DNA of 21,936 nucleotides. Origin: Actinomycetota bacterium (GTDB taxonomy: Bacteria; Actinomycetota; Actinomycetes; Streptosporangiales; Streptosporangiaceae). The stretch lies in NCBI GenBank assembly GCA_003140115.1, contig PLIQ01000291.1:19679-41614 (forward strand). The letters are read 5' to 3'. Below the pieces are notes generated by a model, which was given only the letters and a program-made list of their open reading frames with translations, was not told where the DNA came from and searched no databases. The stretch's first letter is position 1. Each line of letters opens with the position of its first letter. Below, piece by piece: positions 13,433 through 21,774 of the stretch. The translations under genes and the position numbers were made by a program.

Positions 13433-13621
13433 CCGCGGTGCCGTGCTCTCATCATAAATACCTAGAGTGTCGAACTATGCACGAATAGTCACCTGATGCC
13501 GGTATCGCGCGTGGGCCACAGCGACCACGAGGCTTCGGTGTCAGCCGGGCGAAGCTCGGTCGCCCCAGGTCATCGGGCCGTACGCCGGTCATCGTGACCT
13601 GTTCGTGATCTTGCGGAGTCG

Positions 13622-13650
13622 TTGCCTCCTGGCCAACCAATACATAATGT
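13622..13650 (+). promoter_or_regulatory. Candidate promoter of the ABC importer operon
   Basis: TTGCCT (13622-13627), a 17-bp spacer, then TAATGT (13645-13650), about 110 bp before the ATG of the binding-protein gene. Both boxes are acceptable for a housekeeping sigma factor. It lies in the only AT-richer patch upstream of the operon. Confidence 0.35.
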
Positions 13651-13760
13651 GACAGTGTCGGCACGCAGCGTAAGACCGGCCGTCCTCAGCCGGGCTGCGA
13701 AGTGATGCTCATGACTCATCGCGTCTGCCGCCTACCGGGCGTTGCTGAAAGGAAAGAGAA

Positions 13761-14927
13761 ATGAGTTCACGTCGCGGATCGCCGGCGTGTGGAATCGGCG
13801 GCGGAATCATCCTGGCGCTGGCGCTGGCTGCCTGCGGCAGTCCAGTTCTGGCTGCGACGCCGGCGGCCCACGGCCTGCCGTCGACGGTGGCGCTCTACTC
13901 GATCCAGGACCTGAGCGGCCCGGCCGCTACCCCCGGCCTGGACGACGAGCGAGGTGACCAGCTCGCCGTCGCCGATATCAACCGGGAGAAGTTCCTCGGC
14001 TCCGCCAGGCTGACTATTTCCTTCGGTAACTCCGCGACCGACCCGACGACCGCCGCGGCGGTCGCGTCGACCGTGGCCGCGGCCCGCTATCCGATCGTGA
14101 TCGGGCCCCCGGCCAGTTCGAGCGCCGTGGCCGTCGCGCCGATCATGGCCAAAGCCGACCAGCCGACCGTCTTCACCCAGGCGGGCAGCGACGGCGTCCT
14201 GGTCAGCCCGTACATCTACCGGATGACGACGTTGCAGGCATCGCTATACCCGCTGACCATGAAGTGGCTGGGGGCGCAGAGGGTCAAGACGGTCGCCGTC
14301 ATCCAGGACTCCGACATCCCGACCGAGGTCCGGCTGACCGACGAACTGAAGGCTGACGGGCCGAGGTACGGCTTTAAGGTCGTGGACGTCGAGTCGGTGC
14401 TAGCGACGCAGTCGAACATCGCCTCGGCGATGTCATCGGTCCTGGCCGCCCACACTGAGGCCCTCGCGCTCAACGTGGTCACGACGCAGAACGCCACGGC
14501 GGCCACGCTAGCCCAGCAGGGAAGCTTCAAGGGACCGATCATCGCCGAGGAAAGTGCCGCCAACGCAGAACTGGCGGCCGCCGGTTCGGCCGCCAACGGG
14601 ATCGTCTGGGCGTCGGACTGGATCGCCGGATCACCCGGCCAGATGTCCGCGACCTTCACCAAGGAGTACGAGGCCACGTATCACGCCGTACCGACCAACT
14701 GGGCCGCTGAATCCTACGACGCGGTCTGGTTCGCGGCCAGAGGCCTGAAGCAGGCCGACTCGACCTCACCGGCCAAGGTGCAGGCCGCCCTGACCAGCGT
14801 GGGTTCGGCGGGGTTCACCGGAGCCCTCGGGAACATCACCGTCGTTAACGGTCAGGAGACCAGCAAGCCGCTGCTCATCTCGTGGAACGACGGGTCGCAG
14901 AGCGTCATGGCCAACCAGAATCCGTAG
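13761..14927 (+). CDS. ABC importer substrate-binding lipoprotein, Leu/Ile/Val (HAAT) type
   Basis: A 388-residue exported lipoprotein. The signal sequence ends in the lipobox LALAAC with lipidated Cys25, followed by a mature periplasmic-binding-protein type I fold (Peripla_BP_6). Visible are a LYSIQDLSGPAATPG start strand, GDQLAVADINRE, the YPIVIGPPASSSAVAVAPIM first-lobe stretch, ADQPTVFTQAGSDGVLVSPY, and the AAESYDAVWFAARGLKQAD hinge region late in the protein. It captures the ligand outside the membrane and delivers it to the two permeases that follow. The ligand cannot be read from sequence: this family takes branched-chain amino acids, amides, urea or aromatic compounds. AAAGGAAAG stands just before the ATG. 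The 43-bp gap to the first permease gene allows this gene to be expressed more strongly than the rest. Confidence 0.9.
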   Translation: MSSRRGSPACGIGGGIILALALAACGSPVLAATPAAHGLPSTVALYSIQDLSGPAATPGLDDERGDQLAVADINREKFLGSARLTISFGNSATDPTTAAAVASTVAAARYPIVIGPPASSSAVAVAPIMAKADQPTVFTQAGSDGVLVSPYIYRMTTLQASLYPLTMKWLGAQRVKTVAVIQDSDIPTEVRLTDELKADGPRYGFKVVDVESVLATQSNIASAMSSVLAAHTEALALNVVTTQNATAATLAQQGSFKGPIIAEESAANAELAAAGSAANGIVWASDWIAGSPGQMSATFTKEYEATYHAVPTNWAAESYDAVWFAARGLKQADSTSPAKVQAALTSVGSAGFTGALGNITVVNGQETSKPLLISWNDGSQSVMANQNP

Positions 14928-14929
14928 CC

Positions 14930-14953
14930 GCGGCCGACACCGCAGCCCTTTTT
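14930..14953 (+). terminator. Weak hairpin plus T5 after the binding-protein gene (possible attenuator)
   Basis: GCGG and CCGC can pair around a 6-nt loop, and TTTTT follows 5 nt later. The stem is short, so this would at most lower read-through into the permease genes, a common arrangement for binding-protein importers. Confidence 0.25.
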
Positions 14954-14970
14954 AGTATCGGACACCGGCG

Positions 14971-15867
14971 ATGGAACAGCTGATAAATGCGATCGTCCTC
15001 GGCGCGATCTATTGCCTGTTCGCAATGGGCCTTGGCCTGACGTGGGGAACGCTGAACGTCCTGAACCTGGCCCACGGTGCCGTGTTCATGTTCTCGGCCT
15101 TCACGTGCTACCTGATCACGCAGCGAGCTGACGTCCACCTGCCGATCGCAGTCGTGCTCATCGTGGCGGTGGTGGCCGGGGCCCTGATGGAGCTCGGTCT
15201 CGACCTCCTGGTCTTCCGGCAGATAAAACGCCGGAGCAGAACCCAGGGCGAGGCTGAGATGTCCATGCTCATCGGCAGCATCGGGGCCAGTGCCATCCTG
15301 GTCACCGTCGCCGAGCAACTGACGGCGGACACCCCGTTCACGGTGACCGCGGTCCCGGTGAAGGCGTCCGTCTACCATCTCGGTTCCGGGGTTTACGTCA
15401 CGAATGTCGAAATTGTCATCGCGGTCGTCGCGCCGGTCCTGACCGTCGGATTCGCGCTGTGGATCCAGCGGAGCCGGATGGGGCGCGCCATGCGGGCCCT
15501 CGCGTGTGACGCGCCCACCAGCGGCCTGATGGGTATCAGCGAGGGTCGGATGTCGGCGCTGGCCATGGCCATCTCCGGGGCCACGGCCGGCGTGGCGGGG
15601 GTCTTCCTGACCGTGTACCTGGACAGCGTCACCGCCGACTCCGGCTCCGACCTGCTCCTGCGGGCCTTTGCGGTGGTCGTCCTGGGCGGCGTGGGCAGCA
15701 TGTGGGGGACGCTGATCGGAGCGTTCGTCCTCGCCGGAGGCGAAACCCTGGTCACCGCGACCACCTCGGGCATCTGGACCAGCGCCGTCTCGTTCGGGCT
15801 GATCATCGCCGTGCTCCTGGTCCGTCCCAGCGGCCTGTTCGGCAAGGTCAAGGGCGTGCGTGCGTGA
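14971..15867 (+). CDS. livH: Branched-chain amino-acid-type ABC transporter permease (LivH family)
   Basis: A 298-residue integral membrane protein. It opens with the LivH hallmark NAIVLGAIYCLFAMGLGLTW then GTLNVLNLAHGAVFMFSA. The cytoplasmic EAA-like loop reads RMGRAMRALACDAPTSGLMG and is followed by SALAMAISGATAGVAGVFLT. The C-terminal part (VVVLGGVGSMWGTLIGAFVL) is typical of the family. Eight or so membrane helices are expected. It pairs with the next gene product to form the channel. The stop overlaps the GTG of the second permease (GTGA). The ribosome site before the ATG is poor (GGACACC), so translation may depend on coupling to the binding-protein gene or on a longer mRNA contact. Confidence 0.9.
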   Translation: MEQLINAIVLGAIYCLFAMGLGLTWGTLNVLNLAHGAVFMFSAFTCYLITQRADVHLPIAVVLIVAVVAGALMELGLDLLVFRQIKRRSRTQGEAEMSMLIGSIGASAILVTVAEQLTADTPFTVTAVPVKASVYHLGSGVYVTNVEIVIAVVAPVLTVGFALWIQRSRMGRAMRALACDAPTSGLMGISEGRMSALAMAISGATAGVAGVFLTVYLDSVTADSGSDLLLRAFAVVVLGGVGSMWGTLIGAFVLAGGETLVTATTSGIWTSAVSFGLIIAVLLVRPSGLFGKVKGVRA

Positions 15868-16718
15868 GCGGCTTCTACGCGTCGCACCTCACGCTGATCC
15901 AGCAGACCGCGGTGGTCGCCGTGCTGGCCATGAGCTTTCAGGTCGTGCTGCGCTCCGGAGTGTTCTCGTTCGCCAGCGCGGGCTTCTACGTGGTCGGGGC
16001 GTACGCGCTCGCCAACATGTCCAAGGCCGGCTGGCCGCTGCTGCCCGCGCTGATCGTGATCGTCATCATCGGAGCGGCCGGCGGCTACCTGCTGTCGATT
16101 CCCTTCGTCCGGCTACGCGGGCTCTACCTGGCCATGGTGACGTTCGCGTGGGCCGAGATCCTGGTCGTGGTGGCCGACAACGGCGGCTCGCTGACGGGCG
16201 GCCCCGTCGGCATGTTCGGCGTGACCCTGGGGGTGAGCACCCCGGAGCTGTTCGTCATCGTGGCCGTGGCGGCGCTGCTGATCAGCCAGGTCGAACGCCG
16301 GGGCCTGGGCCGGGCGCTGCGCGTGATCAGTATCGACGAGCAGTTGGCCCGGACCATGGGCATCGAGATCAACCGCCAGCGGGCCTTCATCTTCGCCCTG
16401 AGCTCGGCCCTCGGCGCCCTGGCGGGGGCGCTGAACACCGTGCGGACCAGTTCCGTCGCGCCGACCGGCTTCGGCTACGGCCTCATCGTGCTCGGCCTCA
16501 CCATGGCCGTCTTCGGGGGGGTCGGGTCGTGGACCGGCGCGATCATCGGCGCCGTAGTCGTGACCTGGTTCCCCGAGGTCTTCGGGTTCGTCGGGAACTA
16601 CCGATCGGTGGTCTACGGAATCCTGCTGATCCTGGTGGTGGTCTTCGAGCCGTCTGGCGTGCTCGGTCTGATCGGCAAGCTGACCGCCCTGATACGCCAG
16701 GTCCGGGCGGCGACATGA
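15864..16718 (+). CDS. livM: Branched-chain amino-acid-type ABC transporter permease (LivM family)
   Basis: A 284-residue membrane protein when started at GTG 15864-15866, which overlaps the LivH stop; a longer open frame upstream is only the shadow of LivH. Family features are VLAMSFQVVLRSGVFSFASA then GFYVVGAYA, FVRLRGLYLAMVTFAWAEI, the loop RRGLGRALRVISIDEQLART then MGIEINRQRAFIFALSSALG, and FGGVGSWTGAIIGAV. It is the second half of the importer channel and is shorter than Gram-negative LivM, as is usual for actinobacterial members without the N-terminal extension. Its TGA overlaps the ATG of the ATPase gene. Confidence 0.9.
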   Translation: MSGFYASHLTLIQQTAVVAVLAMSFQVVLRSGVFSFASAGFYVVGAYALANMSKAGWPLLPALIVIVIIGAAGGYLLSIPFVRLRGLYLAMVTFAWAEILVVVADNGGSLTGGPVGMFGVTLGVSTPELFVIVAVAALLISQVERRGLGRALRVISIDEQLARTMGIEINRQRAFIFALSSALGALAGALNTVRTSSVAPTGFGYGLIVLGLTMAVFGGVGSWTGAIIGAVVVTWFPEVFGFVGNYRSVVYGILLILVVVFEPSGVLGLIGKLTALIRQVRAAT

Positions 16719-17509
16719 GCACGCTGCTCGAGGTCCACGACGTCAGGGTTCACTTCGGCGGGGTCAAGGCCGTCGACGGAGTCTCCATGCACCTGGCCGA
16801 GGGCGGGCTCTTCGGCCTGGTCGGCCCGAACGGGTCGGGGAAGAGCACGCTGCTGGCCGCGCTGTCGCGGATGACCGACCTGACCAGCGGCAGCCTGCGC
16901 TTCGCCGGGCACAGCTACGAGCGCGAGACCGCCCAGTGGGTGTCCAGAAGGGGCCTGGGCCGGACGTTCCAGACCGTCCGGCTGCTGCCCTCGCTGTCGG
17001 TCCTGGAGAACGTCATGGTCGGCGCGGACGCCCGCTTGTACGGACCGGGCATCGTCTCGAACTGGGTCATGCCGTGGCGCACCCGGCAGCGCGAGAAAGC
17101 AGGCCGCCGCGCCGCGATGAGCGCCGTCGAGCGGCTGGAACTGGTCGATCTGATGGACTCAGCGGCCGGCGCGCTGTCGTACGGCACGCAGCGGCGGGTC
17201 GAGATCGCCCGGATTCTGGCCGCCGCGCCCAAGCTCGTCCTGTTCGACGAGCCGACGGCCGGGATGAGCTACGAAGAGCGCGATGCGATCGGCAAGGTCA
17301 TGCGGCAGTTGCAGGCCGAAGGCATCACCCAGGTCCTGGTCGAGCACGACATGCAGATGATCAGCGATGTCTGCGACCACGTATTCGTCATGAACTTCGG
17401 CGTGGTCATCGCCGAGGGCGACGCGGAGACAGTGGTCCAGGACTCGGCCGTGCAAGAGGCCTACCTGGGCAGACGGGGTGACGGCGATGCCACTGCTGGA
17501 GGTCACTGA
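16715..17509 (+). CDS. livG: ABC transporter ATPase, LivG family
   Basis: A 264-residue ATPase: Walker A GPNGSGKST, Q-loop in GRTFQTVRLLPSLSVLENVM, signature LSYGTQRRVEIARIL, Walker B KLVLFDEPTAGM, and H-loop in VLVEHDMQMI. The long insert after the Q-loop (WVMPWRTRQREKAGRRAAMS) and the family C-terminal pattern (FGVVIAEGDAETV then VQEAYLG) are LivG-like. The signature has Thr where the family usually has Gln (SYGTQ rather than SYGQQ), a mild change not expected to stop ATP hydrolysis. The ATG overlaps the LivM stop by 4 bp. A longer open frame upstream is out-of-frame shadow of LivM and is not used. Confidence 0.92.
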   Translation: MSTLLEVHDVRVHFGGVKAVDGVSMHLAEGGLFGLVGPNGSGKSTLLAALSRMTDLTSGSLRFAGHSYERETAQWVSRRGLGRTFQTVRLLPSLSVLENVMVGADARLYGPGIVSNWVMPWRTRQREKAGRRAAMSAVERLELVDLMDSAAGALSYGTQRRVEIARILAAAPKLVLFDEPTAGMSYEERDAIGKVMRQLQAEGITQVLVEHDMQMISDVCDHVFVMNFGVVIAEGDAETVVQDSAVQEAYLGRRGDGDATAGGH

Positions 17510-18230
17510 CCTGCACGTCAGGTACGGCGGGGCGGTCGCGGTACGCGGAATCGACCTGCACGTCGATCGGGGTGAGGTGGCCCTGGTGCTCGGGGCCAAC
17601 GGCGCCGGGAAGACGTCGAGCCTACGAGCCATCGCCGGCCAGCTCCGCCAGTCGAAGGGATCGATCGGGTGGAACGGCACCGACATCTCGGCCTGGCCGT
17701 CGTTCCGGGTGAGCCGGGCCGGGCTGGTCATGGTGCCGGAGGGCCGCAAGGTCTTCGCGCCGCTCTCGGTCGCGGAGAACCTGGAAGTCGGCGGGTTCAC
17801 CAACCGGTCAAGGAAACGGCGGCTCGAGCTGATCGATCAGGTCTACGCCATGTTCCCCCTCCTGAAGGACCGTAAGGACCAGGCGGCCGGATTCCTCAGC
17901 GGCGGAGAACAGCAGATGCTGGCGTTCGGCCGGGCCTTGATGGCCGAGCCGAAGGTCATCTTGATGGATGAGCCGTCGATGGGGCTCTCGCCCGCGATGG
18001 TCGACACCGTCATGGGCGCCATCGGTGAGATGGCCGGCACGGGCCTCGGGATCTTGCTGGCGGAGCAGAACGCCATGGCCGCTCTCCAGGTGGCCCGCCG
18101 GGCCATCGTGCTCGAGCGGGGCTCCATCGTGCTGACCGGATCCGCCGACCAGGTCCGGCATCACCCCGACGTGGTCACGGCATTCCTCGGCGAACGAGTC
18201 GCGGGGAAGCCGGGCGCGAGGGACACGTGA
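17478..18230 (+). CDS. livF: ABC transporter ATPase, LivF family
   Basis: A 250-residue ATPase: Walker A GANGAGKTS, Q-loop region VMVPEGRKVFAPLSVAENL (the PEGR.VF pattern marks LivF), signature LSGGEQQMLAFGRAL, Walker B KVILMDEPSMGLSP, and GILLAEQNAMAALQVA in place of an H-loop His (Gln, normal for LivF). The start is GTG 17478 or ATG 17487 (MPLLEV); either overlaps LivG by 23-32 bp. It is the last importer gene. Its stop is 2 bp from the stop of the convergent LLM oxidoreductase gene. Confidence 0.92.
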   Translation: MTAMPLLEVTDLHVRYGGAVAVRGIDLHVDRGEVALVLGANGAGKTSSLRAIAGQLRQSKGSIGWNGTDISAWPSFRVSRAGLVMVPEGRKVFAPLSVAENLEVGGFTNRSRKRRLELIDQVYAMFPLLKDRKDQAAGFLSGGEQQMLAFGRALMAEPKVILMDEPSMGLSPAMVDTVMGAIGEMAGTGLGILLAEQNAMAALQVARRAIVLERGSIVLTGSADQVRHHPDVVTAFLGERVAGKPGARDT

Positions 18231-18232
18231 CA

Positions 18233-19261
18233 TCACGCCATGGATGACACGGAGTCGAAGTCCTTCAGCGCGGGAATGAGCTCTTCGCCGAGAAGCTCGA
18301 GGTAGGCGACCGACTCATCGGGTGACATGCCCGGCCAGTTCGCGCGCGTGATGACAGGGTTCACGGGCACCGCGGCGCCGATCTCGCGCAGCTGGCGGGC
18401 GCAGTCCTCAGCGTCGCCGAGCACCCAGTGACCGGCCAGCACGCCCGGGAGCGAGGCGATCAGGCCTTCCGGGTCGACGTACTGGTGGTTTCCGGTCTTG
18501 GCCATGTTGAGGTACCAGGGGCTGGCGACCTGGACCGCCCTGGCCAGGGCGTCCTCGCGGTCCCGGCCGACCATGATCTCGCGCCGCAGCGGCTGCCGGC
18601 CGCTCCTGGGCCGGCCCGCCTGCTCCCGGGCGTCGAAGAACGCGCCCAGCTGGGCGGGCAGGTCGGCCGGCTTCACCTGGGGCGTGATCGGCCAGGCGTC
18701 ACCGAGGCGCGCCGCGCGGCGGATGCCGGCCGGGCTCCCGGCCCCGATCCAGATCGGCGGGTGCGGCTGCTGGATGGGCCTGATGTGCACCGGGACGTCG
18801 TCGAGGGCGAAGTGCTTCCCTCGGTAGCTCACCCGGTCCTGGGTCCACATCAGCTTCAGGATCTCGATGGTCTCGTCCAGCCGGGCACCGCGTTCGCTGA
18901 ACGGGACGCCGAACATCTCGTACTCGGCGGGGAGGTAGCCCAAGCCCAGGCCGACGCAGAGGCGGCCGTCGGTGACGACGTCCAGAGTGGCCAGTTCCTC
19001 GGCCAGCATGACCGGGTGATAGAGCGGGGCGATCAGGATCTGCGTCACGAGCCGGACGTGCGGGTCGACTTCGCCCGCCAGCCGGGCCAGCACCGGCACC
19101 GGCTGCAGCCAGCGTGACCGCTCGAACATGAAGTGCTGGCCGATCAGGATGTGGTTCATCCCGGCCCGCTGCGCGGCCTGCACCTGACGCAGGATCGAGT
19201 CGAAGTGATCCTTTTCGGAGACGGTCGTGGGGATGTCGCCGAGAATGATGCCGAAGTCCAC
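18233..19261 (-). CDS. LLM-class (luciferase-like, probably F420/FMN-dependent) oxidoreductase
   Basis: 342 residues when started at GTG 19259-19261 (reading MDFGIILGDIPTTVSEKDHF). This follows the TGA of the preceding gene by 1 bp, and the frame further upstream is the shadow of that gene. The bacterial luciferase fold is shown by AAQRAGMNHILIGQHFMF, PLYHPVMLAEELATLDVVTD then GRLCVGLGLGYLPAEYEMFG (the strongest family block), ERGARLDETIEILKLMW, and PPIWIGAGSPAGIRRAARLG then DAW. Such enzymes reduce or monooxygenate small molecules with F420H2 or FMNH2. In actinomycetes F420 is common, but the cofactor cannot be read here. It is the last gene of the SDR-NTF2-LLM run, so it probably acts on the same pathway. 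Confidence 0.88.
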   Translation of the reverse strand: MDFGIILGDIPTTVSEKDHFDSILRQVQAAQRAGMNHILIGQHFMFERSRWLQPVPVLARLAGEVDPHVRLVTQILIAPLYHPVMLAEELATLDVVTDGRLCVGLGLGYLPAEYEMFGVPFSERGARLDETIEILKLMWTQDRVSYRGKHFALDDVPVHIRPIQQPHPPIWIGAGSPAGIRRAARLGDAWPITPQVKPADLPAQLGAFFDAREQAGRPRSGRQPLRREIMVGRDREDALARAVQVASPWYLNMAKTGNHQYVDPEGLIASLPGVLAGHWVLGDAEDCARQLREIGAAVPVNPVITRANWPGMSPDESVAYLELLGEELIPALKDFDSVSSMA

Positions 19262-19262
19262 G

Positions 19263-19736
19263 TCAGGACGCTCCCGCCGAGCCGAAGCCCTCGACCCAGC
19301 CGGCTTCGAGCGAGGCGGCCGCGACGATGTCGTTGGCCTTGTCCTTGAACCGCCAGGCGCCTTCCTGCTTGACCACGATGTCCTCGTAGCGCCCGAAGAC
19401 GATCTTGGTTTCGCCGTCGCGGCCGAGCAGCGCGATGAAGGATGCCTCGTGCCGGGCGACACCTGGCTCGAGGACGGTGATCACCTGGTTGAGGGCGTGA
19501 TGGCGGGAAAACTTCACGCCGTCGGCGAAGAACGCCGTGAAGTACGCCTCGATGGCCGGGCGACCCGAATGGACCCCCGCCGGATTCCGCAGGACGGCAT
19601 CTTCGGTGAACAGGTCGACGAGATCCCCGATCTTGCCGATCCGGTCGACGGTCGTGCAGTAGGCGGCGATGAAGGCGCGCACTTCCTCCTTAGTCTCGAG
19701 GTTCGCGAGCCGGGTCTCGACGTCGAGTTCAGGCAT
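19263..19736 (-). CDS. SnoaL/NTF2-fold protein (nuclear transport factor 2 family)
   Basis: 157 residues from ATG 19734-19736 (MPELDVETRLANLETKEEVR). It has the NTF2/SnoaL cone-fold pattern: IAAYCTTVDRIGKIGDLVDL then FTEDAVLRNP, GRPAIEAYFTAFF, KFSRHHALNQVITV, and IVFGRYEDIVVKQEGAWRFK. Members are small isomerases, cyclases, dehydratases or ligand-binding proteins, often beside SDRs. A longer start (GTG 19841) would add about 35 Ala/Arg-rich residues and overlap the SDR gene by 17 bp; I prefer the shorter form because the extension does not look like the fold. The TGA lies 1 bp before the LLM start, so translation is coupled. Confidence 0.8.
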   Translation of the reverse strand: MPELDVETRLANLETKEEVRAFIAAYCTTVDRIGKIGDLVDLFTEDAVLRNPAGVHSGRPAIEAYFTAFFADGVKFSRHHALNQVITVLEPGVARHEASFIALLGRDGETKIVFGRYEDIVVKQEGAWRFKDKANDIVAAASLEAGWVEGFGSAGAS

Positions 19737-19824
19737 GGCACGGGTTCCAATCAGCTCGCCGGCGGGGTTCGGGGCACGCTTGAAAAGGGTGGCGGTGGTC
19801 TTCCGGCGCGCCGCGGCGGCGGCT

Positions 19825-20610
19825 TCACTCGTGAATCCCACGCCAGGCCAGGGTGCCGCCGTCGATGAGATAGGCCGCTCCGGTCATGAAACCGGCATCC
19901 TCCGAGGCGAGGTAGCAGGCGAGCTTGGCGACTTCCTCCGGGGTGCCTTTGCGGCGGATGAGATTGGCCGTGGTCATCTTCGCGACGCGCGGATCCGAAG
20001 TCCCAGCGGCGGCGGTATTCCGTGCCATCTCGGTATCGATCGTCCCCGGGCAGTAACAGTTCACCCGGACGGCGGGGGCCAGCGTGACGGCCATCGTCTT
20101 GGTGAGCTGGATGACGGCGGCCTTGGTCACCCCGTAGATCGCGTGGCTGTAGGCGACATAGCCGGCCACCGACGCGGCGTTGACGATCGCCGGCGTACGG
20201 TCCGAACGGCGCAGGTGCGGCGCGGCGAAGCGGGACATCAGCCAGACGGCTTTGAGGTTGATGTCCATCAGCAAGTCCCACAGCTCTTCCGGCAGGGTGT
20301 CGAAATCGACGTCGTTGGTGAAGGCCCGCTCGAGCACTCCCGCGTTGTTGAGCAGGACGTCAAGGCCGCCGAACTGCCCGACGACGGAGTCCACTGTCGC
20401 CGCGATCTCGTCCCGCCGGCGCAGGTCGCAGGGGACGAAGATGCCCTTCGCGCCCTGTTCCCGGACCAGGGCAGCGGTCTGTTCCCCGGCTTCGCGCTGG
20501 ATGTCCACGACGGCGACGGCGGCCGCACCCTGGCGGGCCATCTCGATCGCCGCGGCCCGGCCGATGCCCTGGCTAGCGCCTGTGACCAGGCAGATTCGGT
20601 CGGGTAGCAA
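19825..20610 (-). CDS. Short-chain dehydrogenase/reductase (SDR)
   Basis: A 261-residue classical SDR. Cofactor motif TGASQGIG (10-17) and Asp36 in VVDIQ after beta-2 suggest NAD(H) preference. NNAG (88-91), catalytic Ser147 in NAASVAGY, and Tyr159 and Lys163 in YGVTK are present, as are PGTIDTEM and the C-terminal YLIDGG. The start is TTG 20608-20610, preceded by AGGGGGGA at a workable distance; no in-frame ATG or GTG is better placed. It is first of the three-gene oxidoreductase run. The substrate is unknown; hydroxy/keto conversion of a small metabolite is the generic role. Confidence 0.88.
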   Translation of the reverse strand: MLPDRICLVTGASQGIGRAAAIEMARQGAAAVAVVDIQREAGEQTAALVREQGAKGIFVPCDLRRRDEIAATVDSVVGQFGGLDVLLNNAGVLERAFTNDVDFDTLPEELWDLLMDINLKAVWLMSRFAAPHLRRSDRTPAIVNAASVAGYVAYSHAIYGVTKAAVIQLTKTMAVTLAPAVRVNCYCPGTIDTEMARNTAAAGTSDPRVAKMTTANLIRRKGTPEEVAKLACYLASEDAGFMTGAAYLIDGGTLAWRGIHE

Positions 20611-20730
20611 CGGATGTCCATCCCCCCTGGCCCAGCCGCGAGCGATGCCGCGGTCGGGCTAGCGTGAAGCCCTGCAGTTACAGAGGGTACAGGCAATGCT
20701 CCGAAGAGCAACAGCGGAGCGTCGCTCTCA
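20611..20730 (-). promoter_or_regulatory. Gap between mraY and the SDR operon, candidate promoter and small hairpin
   Basis: On the minus strand TTGCTC, a 16-bp spacer and TACCCT form a weak promoter for the SDR operon (about 20678-20706). GCTCC/GGAGC can pair around the TTGCTC, a small hairpin that could end mraY transcription. Neither is strong. Confidence 0.25.
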
Positions 20731-21774
20731 TCAGCCGACGTAGAAGATGCCCAGGCCCAGGGCGACGCAGATGCCGGCGATGATCCAGAAGCGGACCACG
20801 ATCGTCGTCTCGGCCCAGCCGGCGAGCTCGAAATGGTGCTGCAGCGGGGCCATCCGGAACACCCGCTTACCGGTCAGCTTGAACGAGCCGACCTGGATCA
20901 CCACCGAGAGCGTGATGATCACGAACAGGCCGCCCAGCAGGAACAGCAGCAGCTCGGTGTGCGTGGTGATGGCCAGCCCGGCCAGCACGCCGCCTAGGGC
21001 CAGCGACCCGGTGTCGCCCATGAAGATCTTGGCCGGCGGCGCGTTCCACCACAGGAAGCCGATACACGCACCCATCACGGTGGCGGCCACGATGGCCAGA
21101 TCCTGCGGGTCGCGCACGTCGTAACAGGCCGGGGCCATGTAGACCGTACAGTCGTTCCGCAGCTGCCAGATGCCGATGATCATGTAGGCGGCGAGCGCGA
21201 GGATGGCCGCACCGGTGGCCAGGCCGTCCAGCCCGTCGGTGAGGTTCACGGCGTTGGAGGTCCCGGACACCATGAGGATGACCCAGACCACGAACAGCAC
21301 CGGCCCGATGGAGATGCCGAAATCCGCGTAGAAGGACAGGTGGGTGGACGCCGGGGTGATGTCCCATCCGTCCGGGAACCTGATCGCGAGCACAGCGAAG
21401 ATCCCGCCCACGATGGCCTGGCCGGCGAGTTTGGCCCCGCTACGCAGGCCCAGGCTGCGCTGCATGTACAGCTTGATGAAGTCGTCGGCGAACCCGACCA
21501 GGCCGAGCCCGGTCATCAGGAACAGCACGAGCAGCCCGGACGCGGACGTGGGGTCGCCGGTGGCCAGGTGACCGACGAGGTAGCCGACCAGCGACGCGGT
21601 GATGATCACCGTGCCGCCCATGGTCGGCGTGCCGCGCTTGGACAGGTGCCCGGCCGGCCCGTCCGACCTGATCTCCTGGCCGTAGCCGCGCCGGGTGAAC
21701 GCCTTGATGGCCAGCGGAGTGCCAAACAGCGCGCAGAACAGCGAGACGGCCGCGGACAACAGGACGGTCTTCAC
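20731..21774 (-). CDS. mraY: Phospho-N-acetylmuramoyl-pentapeptide-transferase
   Basis: A 347-residue polytopic membrane enzyme that transfers phospho-MurNAc-pentapeptide from UDP to undecaprenyl phosphate, making lipid I. Family motifs are complete: [20 protein letters not shown] then [11 protein letters not shown] (Asp97, Asp98), [39 protein letters not shown], and [15 protein letters not shown] (the HHFE loop). About ten membrane helices are expected, and the length is normal. The GTG start overlaps the murF stop (GTGA), with GGAGAGGAGG upstream. murD normally follows mraY in the dcw cluster but is replaced here by an unrelated SDR operon. Confidence 0.97.
   Translation of the reverse strand: MKTVLLSAAVSLFCALFGTPLAIKAFTRRGYGQEIRSDGPAGHLSKRGTPTMGGTVIITASLVGYLVGHLATGDPTSASGLLVLFLMTGLGLVGFADDFIKLYMQRSLGLRSGAKLAGQAIVGGIFAVLAIRFPDGWDITPASTHLSFYADFGISIGPVLFVVWVILMVSGTSNAVNLTDGLDGLATGAAILALAAYMIIGIWQLRNDCTVYMAPACYDVRDPQDLAIVAATVMGACIGFLWWNAPPAKIFMGDTGSLALGGVLAGLAITTHTELLLFLLGGLFVIITLSVVIQVGSFKLTGKRVFRMAPLQHHFELAGWAETTIVVRFWIIAGICVALGLGIFYVG

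Larger units (their letters stand above)
13006..13760. other. Gene-poor stretch before the ABC importer operon
   Basis: About 750 bp without a convincing gene. It contains the receiver-domain fragment (13340-13432), a Pro/Ala-rich GC stretch (13080-13330) whose open frames look fortuitous, a 70-codon minus-strand frame (13452-13664) with no recognisable family, and the candidate importer promoter at its right end. Confidence 0.6.

Noticed and set aside
12881..13465. 194-codon plus-strand frame with repeated AIRPG/WAIR words
   Set aside because: The repeats are just the GGCCATT DNA array read through. The rest is Pro/Ala-rich, and it overlaps the receiver fragment, which is convincing on the other strand.
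13452..13664. 70-codon minus-strand frame in the gap before the importer
   Set aside because: It has no family pattern, and the candidate importer promoter lies inside it. It might be a relic but cannot be supported.
18233..19462. Longer version of the LLM oxidoreductase (409 residues)
   Set aside because: The extra 67 N-terminal residues are Ser/Arg-rich shadow of the SnoaL-fold gene. The luciferase fold begins at the GTG 19259-19261.
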